The position numbers and the translations under genes are program-made. From NCBI GenBank assembly GCA_030770535.1, contig JASVEC010000047.1, positions 217,750 to 281,749 on the forward strand: a stretch of 64,000 nt of DNA. The letters are read 5' to 3'. The first letter of the stretch is position 1, and the number at the start of each line of letters is the position of its first letter. The notes under the pieces were generated by a model. That model was not told where the DNA came from, made no database searches, and saw nothing but the letters and a program-made list of their open reading frames with translations. Origin of the DNA: Batkoa obscura (Eukaryota > Entomophthoromycota > Entomophthoromycetes > Entomophthorales > Batkoaceae). Below are positions 55,832 to 64,000 of the stretch, one piece after another.

Positions 55832-56618
55832 CTAAGCCTCTTCTTGCTTTTCAACAGGTTGATGAGTTGAAGAATTAGAGGTATAAAGAAGATAAGAAGT
55901 AATTCCAAAGACTAAGAAAGTGGCGATAGTTGCAGTGATATAGATAGCAAAAGAACAAGACATAAGTACATAAAAATTGCCTGATAATACAATGGAGTGA
56001 ATTGTAATATTTACAGACCTGTTGATAAGTAAAATAGATCCAATCCAAATACATGTAAAGATATGAGGATGTTTTTTTTGGTTTCATCACTTTTTCTCTT
56101 TTTTAAGCGCTATTTGAGTAGAAAAATTGTTAGTAAAATTCTTGAACGAAAAAATACATCTCCATATGAACCCTTTCATAAAGCCATATTGTTAAGACAG
56201 AAAAACCTACAATAAGGACGAAAATTACAATCAAATTGGTCATGTTAAAAACAAATGGATAAAAAAGTCTCCATAAACTCCAATCTGAAGCTGCTCCTAA
56301 AATGATGTCGCCTAAAATACCAATTGCACCACATAAGATAGCACCAAGAATACTAAATCCTATAGTACAGCCAAACACAATCCATAGAGCAGTAGTAGGA
56401 TCACTTGGTGACACATTTACAATGATGACAATACCAAGAAGATATGTCAAGTAACCAAAGAACCAAAGACCAGAGATTCCACGAGTAAACTTGATACATT
56501 TCAACCCTTTAGCTAAAATTATACCACCGAATAAAAATAAGATGATTCCTAATACTAGGGCAAAAGTTGACGATATCATTACGCTTTTAAGCAAAGAAGT
56601 AGAAGTATTCAAGTCCAT
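55832..56618 (-). pseudogene. DUF4203 membrane protein, type C, split by a foldback MITE
   Basis: Start ATG at 56618 (MDLNTSTSLLKS), stop TAG at 55832-55834. Without the 99-bp insert at 56065-56163 and one copy of its ATAT, the length is 228 codons and the rest reads as one frame ending HQPVEKQEEA, parallel to the intact neighbour at 58276-58962 (228 residues). As it stands the frame enters the element after YERVH and stops 11 codons later. That would remove the last three of about seven helices. Its 286 bp at 56271-56556 are almost identical to the neighbour, while the downstream half differs widely. The insertion is therefore the only clear lesion and looks recent. Confidence 0.85.
56065..56163 (+). 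mobile_element. Foldback MITE, copy F29, inside a gene
   Basis: 99 bp, ends GAGGATGT and ACATCTCC, ATAT on both sides (56061-56064 and 56164-56167). It is inserted in the coding region of the gene above. Confidence 0.93.
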
Positions 56619-56839
56619 TACCTCGAGTTAATAAAAATTAATAAATCTACTGTATTCAAATAATTGCAATCTTAGGTGAGTATCTAAGACATAGTCGATG
56701 AATTATTATAGGCTTTGTGAACTATTCATATACTGTGAAATTGTATTTACACACTGGAAATTAAAATGAGGTAATACGGTTTTAAATAAGAACTTAAAGT
56801 AATAATTGAATAATTGATACTGGGGGATACAATCTATAT

Positions 56840-56935
56840 GGGGATTTTTTTTTAGTTTCATTACTTTTCCGCTTTTTAAACGCTATTTGAGTGGAAAGAT
56901 TGTTGGTAGAATTCTTAAATAAAAAATACATCCCT
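56840..56935 (+). mobile_element. Foldback MITE, copy F30
   Basis: 96 bp, ends GGGGATTT and ACATCCCT, ATAT on both sides. It lies about 220 bp upstream of the split gene. Confidence 0.9.
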
Positions 56936-56999
56936 ATATGTTATTGTATTTAATAAAGTAAATTAATGTACTTATAGTGTAAGAAGGATTCAATACTAA

Positions 57000-57340
57000 C
57001 ATCTCTAACTAGACTACCAATATGGCTCAACTTGCCTTTATGAAGTTATACCACATATTAGCAATGGGTAGATATACCAATGAAGTTGAAGACTCACGTA
57101 ATAGGGCGATAGTGGTTGCATAAAAGCTAGAGAATAGTTCAAAACCTAATCGACCAAATAGCAAAAGCCGATAATAGAATCAAAGTGAAACTTGGAACTG
57201 GATTTTGAGTTGATACTGAATATAGATATAGTAGATTTAAGAAGAGAGCAAAACTTCTTAAAGCAGTAAAACCTCGTAGGCTTAGCTAATATCGCTTAGG
57301 TAAATTAGAAGTCACGTTGCTTAAGTGGAGGATTAATGTA
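57000..57340 (+). other. Unrecognised coding-like relic
   Basis: Less AT-rich than its surroundings. A + strand stretch from 57021 reads MAQLAFMKLYHILAMGRYTN, then stops accumulate. It resembles the texture of the other decayed patches. No family was recognised. Confidence 0.3.
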
Positions 57341-57349
57341 AGAAATTCG

Positions 57350-58270
57350 AGTGAAATTTGCACCGTTTTACTTAAATTATCAAATTATAAACTTAACAAT
57401 TTTACAGCTATTGTAATAGTTTTTTATTTAGTATTACAATCTCCAAGTCTTTTAACCTTTACATAGCTTTAATGAAAAGTGACGATATCTGCCAAAGATG
57501 ATTATTGACGATCCTATAAAGGCTATCATATTCATGTCTAAGTAAGAAAAGCCAAAGGATAGTCTCCAAACTTCCCATAGTCCTGTAAAAATTAGTCAAT
57601 AATAATGGGATTTTAGCCCAGGTAGCTTACAGGTTGTTAAAAAAATAATCACTAAAAGGCTATATTACTCGCTACTATAACTTGTCTATATTTCAAAGGT
57701 GAAACTATTAAAATCTAACAATATAGCTTATATTTATTAATATCTTGAGTTTTGAAATAACTAAACTAAATAAAGTGGCACAATAATTTTAGTTATCGTT
57801 TTTAACAAGACCTTTTTTGTGTTCCATCATAGTTGCATCTACCTAAACCAAATAAGTTATTAGCTGCAATATCAAATGTTTCACTAAAAACATATTATAT
57901 ATATAAAAATTGTGTACTGTTGTAATTATATATTTCGGGAATTTTATGTCAAAGTGCAATAGAACATAAAAATGGGTTTGTAAAAATGATAAAATAAAAT
58001 CAGTTTATTCCTTTGATTTAAATTATTTTGAAGCTTACAGATATTAACAAATATAGCTCAACTGTATTACAAACATAGTTTTTGTATCTTTAAGGATCAC
58101 CTATGCTTAGATTTAAATCTGTATCTTACAACTTCAATGGTACAAGAAGTTAAATAACATCTTTGATAAATAAAGGATAAAATAAAAAAAGAACTGAGGC
58201 ACATAAAATAATACTTTTAGCCCTTAATTAGCATTGAGGTGTTTATTATGAAATTAAATAATAGAGTTAG
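57350..58270. other. AT-rich stretch with no supported gene
   Basis: Nothing could be assigned between the relic and the DUF4203 gene. Confidence 0.45.
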
Positions 58271-58275
58271 AGTAT

Positions 58276-58962
58276 TTAGGCATCTTCTTGCTTTTCAATA
58301 GGCTGTTGAATTGAAGAGTTTGATCTGAAATGAAGATAAGAAGCAACAGCGAAAACTAAGAAAGTGGCAATGATTGAAATAATATACAGGATAAGAGAAC
58401 CGGATACAAGTGCATCGTAGTTACCAGATAATACGATTGAGTTGATTATAATATATACAGCACCACTGATAAGTAAGATGGATCCAATCCAGCTAGATGC
58501 AAAGATTTGTGCCTTTTCCTTAAACCATACAACTAGGATAGCGAAAACTAAAGCAAGGACAATACTTACAACCAAGTTAACAATGTTGTTTGAAACGAAA
58601 GGAGAGAAGATAGTCCATAAACTCCAACCTGAAGCTGCTCCTAAAATGATGTCGCCTAAAATACCAATTGCACCACATAAGATAGCACCAAGAATACTAA
58701 ATCCTATAGTACAGCCAAACACAATCCATAGAGCAGTAGTAGGATCACTTGGTGACACATTTACAATGATGACAATACCAAGAAGATATGTCAAGTAACC
58801 AAAGAACCAAAGACCAGAGATTCCACGAGTAAACTTGATACATTTCAACCCTTTAGCTAAAATTATACCACCGAATAAAAATAAGATGATTCCTAATACT
58901 AAGGTGACGATCGACCATATCATTGGATTGTTATTTGAAGAAGTGGAGGTATTGGAATCCAT
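58276..58962 (-). CDS. DUF4203 membrane protein, type C, intact
   Basis: 228 residues with about seven helices: near 19-39 (VTLVLGIILFLFGGIILA), 50-70, 80-125 (GCTIGFSILGAILCGAIGIL and on), 137-160, 165-185 and 192-215, with a polar tail NSSIQQPIEKQEDA. An upstream in-frame ATG at 58995 would add 11 residues, but the neighbour paralogue starts at the Met equivalent to 58962 and the next residues (MDSNTSTS/MDLNTSTS) align, so 58962 is preferred. It belongs to the TM7S3/TM198-like superfamily. The GLKCIKFTRGISGLWFFGYL loop parallels the KFIRFSSGYWLF loop of the type B gene at 21334. Confidence 0.84.
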   Translation of the reverse strand: MDSNTSTSSNNNPMIWSIVTLVLGIILFLFGGIILAKGLKCIKFTRGISGLWFFGYLTYLLGIVIIVNVSPSDPTTALWIVFGCTIGFSILGAILCGAIGILGDIILGAASGWSLWTIFSPFVSNNIVNLVVSIVLALVFAILVVWFKEKAQIFASSWIGSILLISGAVYIIINSIVLSGNYDALVSGSLILYIISIIATFLVFAVASYLHFRSNSSIQQPIEKQEDA

Positions 58963-59049
58963 TATGTTAAATGAATATAAATTAATAAAGTCCAATATAC
59001 TTTTTGAGCTATTTATACACTTAATTTTAATTTCCTATTATTACTATGG

Positions 59050-60040
59050 GGGTACTTTCATTTTAAGTTAACCTTAAACTTTAAATAAATATGTTTTTAC
59101 CAATAATTTTGTATTTTTATGTCAATGTAGTTTCACACAAATCTCGTCCTAGATTTATAAGCATTTGTTCTATAGCTTAACCTTAATTTTTAGTCTCTCT
59201 TACATAGTGTGGTGGTCAAAATTTAGTTTAATTTACATGTCAAATGGAAGGTTATTTTATGCCCAATCGAACATATCCTCATATCACTCCTTCGTCAAAG
59301 TTTTAAATTCAGTTCCTATTGCCAAGTTTTTATACTATATCAGTTTCTTAATTGAAATGGACGATAATGATTTGTTATTTTCTTGATTTATTTATTAGAT
59401 TGAAAGATCTTCCTGAAATTGTATACTTTTTAAATTCATCATTAAAATAATATCTATTTTTTATTTAATAGTAATTTAAGCTAAACTTTTTTAAAAACAG
59501 TCATTGAATTCACTACATAAAAGATAATCTAGTGAAAAAGCTTAATAATAAATTCTCTTATAGATCTTATGAGTTGTTATTTTTGATAGAGGCATTTTAT
59601 ACTACGATATTTATTGTAGTGTATATTAAAAATATAGTGGAAAGGGTTTAAAGGCATATTAGATCAATTTATTCGAAATTATGTACAATCTAGAATGAAC
59701 GCTTTGTTTAAAAGATGCTCACAGACATTTCTGTAGATCCCATAAGTGACATACAGTTGAAAACCGGTAGTATAAAGCTGTCATAAATTTGAATATAAGT
59801 TTATATAAAATGCCTCCTTTAAAAGGTTTAGGCCATAAGATAAACATTTCGATGTAGAGAAGCTTTGTATGCCACTGTGATATTATTAAGGCTAAAAAAT
59901 TCAAGGTGTCGTTTAAAATAGAGATGTTTTATATAATACTATAAAGTTTTATTAAAAGATGAAATTACAATGATAGTCAAATTTAAAGCTATCTCATATA
60001 TCATATTAAAAAATAAGCCATAAGGTAACTATAAAGCTAC
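59050..60040. other. AT-rich stretch with no supported gene
   Basis: Two open frames of 61 and 73 codons lie here without start context, conserved motif or neighbour copy. Nothing else was seen. Confidence 0.45.
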
Positions 60041-60052
60041 ATTTCACTAATG

Positions 60053-60125
60053 TGGAGAACCCGGGCATCGATCCCGGTGCCTCTCGCATGCTAAGCGAGC
60101 GCTCTACCATCTGAGCTAGTTCCCC
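60053..60125 (-). tRNA. tRNA-Ala (AGC)
   Basis: Acceptor GGGGAAC/GTTCTCC with one G-T pair, anticodon stem CTCGC/GCGAG with AGC in the loop, T arm CCGGGATCGATGCCCGG, discriminator A. No intron. Confidence 0.94.
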
Positions 60126-60477
60126 AATACTTATGATCAAGGCACAAAAAATATAATTTTGTTCTTAATTTTTAACTTATTACATAACAGTTTATAGTTA
60201 AGAATTGAATTAATACAAAGTAAAATTTAGTAGGGCGCCTAAAAATAGCTATAAAAATCAACCACTTGAGAAAACTATGTACTATGTACTTCAAAAAAGC
60301 AATTGATTTTTGCCTTGGCTTTGTTATAAACTGAAAGTATCCAAATCCAATCTAAAAAATAACCAATACTATAATATAAACTTTGATTTTTATTATAATT
60401 AAATAAAAGATACAAAAAGCTAATATAGATATTTTGTTTAGCTTATAGTTTAAAAATAAAGTTGTTTTTTATTATAT

Positions 60478-60574
60478 AGAGATGTATTTTTGTATTTAAG
60501 AATTTCACTAACAATTTTTCCACTCAAGTAGTGCTTAAGAGATGGAAAAAGTAATGAAGCCAAAAAAACACCCT
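60478..60574 (-). mobile_element. Foldback MITE, copy F31
   Basis: 97 bp, ends AGAGATGT and CACCCT, ATAT on both sides. Confidence 0.9.
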
Positions 60575-60729
60575 ATATACTGTTATAATAACTAGGATAT
60601 TTTTAAAAATTAATTTTTTTAAATTTCTTCATAATATTTTATAAATTTTATATCAAAATCATGATATTAGTCAATTGTTTTTTAGTAATTTTATTCATCT
60701 TAGATATACTTTACTTTTTTTAAAGCTGT

Positions 60730-61193
60730 TGTGAAATATCGCTTTGTCAGTCCCATGGTTGATTATAGCATAACAATCGCCTAAGCTGTTATGTTCTCGA
60801 GTTCAGAGAAAACCAATCCCATGCTCTTAGTTTGATTTGCTATGGGGATTTCTAGCTCCACCCCAAAGAATATTATCATCTCATTTTGATATTTATACTT
60901 TTCAGAGTATAAAAGAGTTTTCAGAGTATAGTAGCTTAAGGCTTTTTAACTGAATTATTCCGTGATATCTCGAACATTTAATAAAGTCACTAAGTTTTCT
61001 TAATAGTATTTTACATAGATTTTACATTAGTATTGTCTATTCTATTTGTTTTACATAGTCTGTAGCTTATTACGTGCTATTCTTCATAACCCAAGTCTAT
61101 CTTAGTCACATAAACTAAGACCTTTTGACTTGTAGTATAGTCAATCAAGCAATAACTGTTTTTGACTCCAAACACTGAATACCAGATTTTACA
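60730..61193 (+). mobile_element. LTR-like repeat, possible solo LTR (copy L3)
   Basis: 464 bp from TGTGAAATATCGC to GATTTTACA, matching 8197-8659 in opposite orientation along its whole length. No target duplication is evident and no internal region is attached. Old. Confidence 0.62.
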
Positions 61194-61416
61194 CTATATA
61201 AATAATATTATTTTTTAATTTATTGTACTTTATTTTTATTAAATATTTTTTAATATTTGCATAAGTTATATTATTGTTGCTTTTAATAAAAGCAGCAATT
61301 TTTGTTATAACAAAATCATTGATTATTTTATTAACAAGAGCTAAATGTGGCTTTTTTATATTATTTTTTTATATTATTTTTTTATATTAGTTAATTTGAT
61401 GTTGATTTATTGATAT

Positions 61417-61517
61417 GGGGATGTTTTTTTTGATTACATTACTTTTCCATTTTTTAAGCACTATTTGAGTAGAAAGATTGTTACCAAAATCCTTAAACAA
61501 AAAAAATACATCCCCCT
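61417..61517 (+). mobile_element. Foldback MITE, copy F32
   Basis: 101 bp, ends GGGGATGT and ACATCCCCCT, ATAT on both sides. Confidence 0.9.
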
Positions 61518-61605
61518 ATATTCAATATTTATCATTGATTACTATAAATTAAGTAGTAGTTTAATTACGATTATTTTTATTTTGCTCGTTCAAAAAAAGA
61601 CCTGT

Positions 61606-61695
61606 GGGTGCTTTTGGTTTCATCACCTTTCCATTATTTAAACGCTATTTGTGTAGAAAAATTGTTAGTAAAATCCTTATAGAAAATATACTTTC
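61606..61695 (+). mobile_element. Foldback MITE, copy F33
   Basis: 90 bp, strongly diverged (left end GGGTGCTT, right end ATACTTTC). The core around AAACGCTATTTG still matches. Confidence 0.72.
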
Positions 61696-61950
61696 ATCTA
61701 ACAAAACTCGGCTACTTAATAGTTGATTTCACTCAAATAAAAATGCTGTGAGAAAACCAAGATTTGGATTTAAAGTGAACTTTAATCATTCACTTTGTGT
61801 CAAAGCAAATATTCACAATCATTTTAAAGCTAGGCTTAAATTCAATTACTCGAAAAGATTCTATGCTACAAAAAACTACCAACTTTTGCTTTGGCTCCAT
61901 TATAATCTAAGATAACATAGATAATATTTTAAAAATAAAAGCAAACTCTG

Positions 61951-62000
61951 TCCTAATCCTAAATCTAGCCTGGGCATAACCCTGACCTAATCCTAATTTT
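61951..62000 (+). repeat. Second interstitial telomere-like patch
   Basis: Variants of CCTAA/CCCTGA (TCCTAATCCTAAATC ... ACCTAATCCTAA), more degenerate than the one at 24890. Confidence 0.4.
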
Positions 62001-62170
62001 AAAAGTAGCATAAATTTAATATTTCTTAATAACAAGTTTTTTAATCTAATAGTTCTTTTAAATGGGAATTTTTTGGAGCAATATTTTTCCCTGTCATAAA
62101 CTTAATCCCTTTACTGAGCTTGATAAATTATTTCATTTTATATTTAAAAGAGCTTTAAAACGTAACATAA

Positions 62171-62270
62171 GAGGGTGATGCTTTTTTTGATTTCATCACT
62201 TTTTCCATTTCTTAAGCATTGCTTGAACGAAAAGATTATTAGTTAAATTCAAACACAAAAATACATCCCC
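62171..62270 (+). mobile_element. Foldback MITE, copy F34
   Basis: 100 bp, left end GAGGGTGATG, right end ACATCCCC, target duplication ATAA (62167-62170 and 62271-62274). Confidence 0.88.
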
Positions 62271-62559
62271 ATAATAAGTCATTAAATCTACTAGTCTAAT
62301 AATTATAACATAATTTTAGATCTAAAAAAGCTATTGCAACAAATTTTAATTACACAAAAATTGATTAAATCCTTAACTAATAAAAGTTTATTTTATCTAT
62401 TTATCAACACAACATTATAGACAAAAAACATAAATCAGAAATGGTCAAACTTCAGAATTAATAATACATAAACGATATACAATAGTAAGGGTTATAACAC
62501 AGTATAAGCTAAAATAATTTATTTTAATATGGTAAATGCTATAAAGTGGGCATAAAAAA

Positions 62560-64000
62560 CTATTCAAAAAATACAGATGGTCGAGCACGTGGGAAGTTAA
62601 TAGTCATAGCAGTATTGTCAAGACCTTCTTTCTTAATAGCTTTGATAGCTTGATCTTGATTATCAAGCCTTAAATAACGTTGGGCTGCTTCGATTATATC
62701 AGCATTAGTAATAACACACTCATTAACATTTTCTTTAAGGAAAGATGGAGTATCATAACTAATTCTCATGTTCCTCTTATAAAGAAAGTGCTCATCTCCA
62801 ATTGATAATGCATTATGAAGTATCCTTTCTATATTTGTTCCTAATTCTTCAAATGAATAGCCTGAATAATAGTGAAATTCTGCATTCCAATCAACTCCTT
62901 TGATCATTCTACGTGCAATAGCATAGCAACTTGCTGCTATTTTGGATGGTGGTAACATTGCTAAATCGCGACTAATATAGCACGTTTCACATAAATATCT
63001 TGCTAATAAATAAACACGATTGTTGTTGGCATCTAGTCTGTTAATCCTTGCTAAAAACTCAATTGGTGATTCAAACAATGTTTGAAAATCTAAAGATTCA
63101 AGGGTAATTTGCTCGGTATCAATTACTTGATCCCAAGTATATTTATGTTTAAGTTTAGTATAATCAAGGATATCATCTAATCTTGGCAAATTAACTTCAT
63201 ATAACTTCAATGTTGTAAATGCACATGATAGTGCGAATAAGAGTACATTTCCGTTATTGATTTTTGGACATTTGAATATGATCTGATCAAATAACGTAAA
63301 TCCAAGTAGTACGTCTTCTCTTGCATCAGCAAATTTACCAAGAATTGCACTAATTAAATATAAACCATAAACTCTATGCCTATCATCTAAGTTTTCCTTA
63401 TTTAAAAAGTCACTGCCAAGTATTTGATTCTTTTCTTCAATGAACATAAATTTAGCTAGCATCTCAGCCAGTAGCCCTTGGTCATCATCAAATATAAGGG
63501 GCTCAAAGTCTATTCCAGGTACTGGTAAATGGTCAAATATATGATGTGCTTTGATAGCTTCCTCAATTCTTTTCGTACAAGCATCCTTATATAACTCAAC
63601 TGATTCTTTCCCTTCTTTTAAGGCATTGTAATATTTAGCAATGGGTTGGTATTCATTGTTGCACAAATATTGAAAGTAACCTTTACCTGCTTTAAATCGC
63701 TCATATCTTCAAGTCCTAATAACTCTTCATACCTTAGATTCCTTTCAGGGACATTGTTATCAAATTTGAAACCATTTCTTTCCATTATATCTTGTTCAGC
63801 TATTCTGACTTTTTTAGTTGGCATGTCTTCAGTGAACAGTTCAATTTCATTATATCTTTTAGCACGGATCACAGATCTACTGCAAAATTGAGCGCTGATA
63901 GCCGAATCGAACTTCTTTTTACTTCCACAACTAACTAATTTTTTATAGTTTTCGATACATTCTTCACTAACTCCAAGTAAACCATATAGTTTAGCAGTTA
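62560..64000 (-). CDS. Cyclin-like protein, 5' end beyond the window
   Basis: The 3' part (62560 to about 63720) encodes two cyclin boxes. The first has FDHLPVPGIDFEP followed by helices through NGNVLLFALSCAFTTLKLYE and FQTLFESPIEFLARINRL. The second has RYLCETCYISRDLAMLPPSK, AASCYAIARRMIKGVDW and YYSGYSFEELGTNI, the B-type C-box pattern (L..YPPS..AA.A...A...W.......YSGY). It would partner a cyclin-dependent kinase. A second frame (from about 63678 to the window edge) carries a charged N-terminal region (ENYKKLVSCG, IRAKRYNEIELFTEDMPTKK). The two frames overlap and switch near 63690-63750 without a convincing normal intron. A 26-nt GTATGA...TGAAG gap would fit in phase (NLR|YERFKAGKG) but is very short; a frame shift is the alternative. 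Confidence 0.75.

Noticed and set aside
1-64000. CRISPR arrays, rRNA genes, prokaryotic operons
   Set aside because: No regularly spaced repeats, no rRNA sequence and no ribosome-binding or operon layout; the window is eukaryotic.

Overview
The window is AT-rich eukaryotic nuclear DNA with short GT-AG introns (45 to 76 nt in the four genes I could splice), nuclear-type tRNA genes and compact genes. The gene mix is small secreted peptides, F-box/LRR proteins, kelch-like type I membrane proteins, many TM7S3/TM198-domain (DUF4203) membrane proteins, galactokinase, SPE2 and a Cex1/SCYL1 protein. This suggests an early-diverging fungus, most like an entomophthoralean of the Conidiobolus type. The assignment is inference from gene style and base composition.

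Layout. 0.4-1.1 kb: a secreted protein with an internal repeat. 2.2-3.5 kb: LINE-like debris. 4.3-22 kb: an array of DUF4203 membrane-protein genes and relics (five intact genes, two relics). It is interrupted by a 663-bp inverted duplication (5.5-6.2 against 9.5-10.1 kb) and a tRNA-Pro. 22.7-24.6 kb: tRNA-Ile and a two-exon gene whose ends match those of a larger gene at 40.8-43.5 kb. 26.6-34.0 kb: four tandem genes for a small cysteine-bearing secreted peptide, the last decayed. 35.5-37.4 kb: a broken F-box/LRR gene. 38.4-40.0 kb: galactokinase with three exons. 45.9-47.4 kb: a kelch-like membrane protein. 48.2-49.3 kb: S-adenosylmethionine decarboxylase. 51.8-55.1 kb: an unknown protein and a Cex1/SCYL1 protein. 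55.8-59.0 kb: a second DUF4203 pair, one copy split by a transposon. 62.6-64.0 kb: a cyclin-like gene running off the edge. Seven tRNA genes were found: four identical Ile(AAT), plus Pro(TGG), Asn(GTT) and Ala(AGC).

The strongest signal is one short repeat family. I count 34 copies plus one fragment of a roughly 98-bp foldback element with ends GGGGATGT...ACATCCCC and an AGCGCT near its middle. Twenty-two copies keep a perfect 4-bp target duplication, fifteen of them ATAT. One copy sits inside another, two pairs share a single ATAT between them, one copy splits a gene, one marks the edge of the inverted duplication, and a 30-bp scrap lies inside a coding region. No transposase for it is visible here. 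I do not recognise the family, and it is my best candidate for something undescribed.

The housekeeping genes are unrelated to each other in pathway (galactose use, polyamine synthesis, tRNA export and Golgi traffic, cell cycle). The accessory parts show repeated local duplication, gene conversion and transposon insertion.
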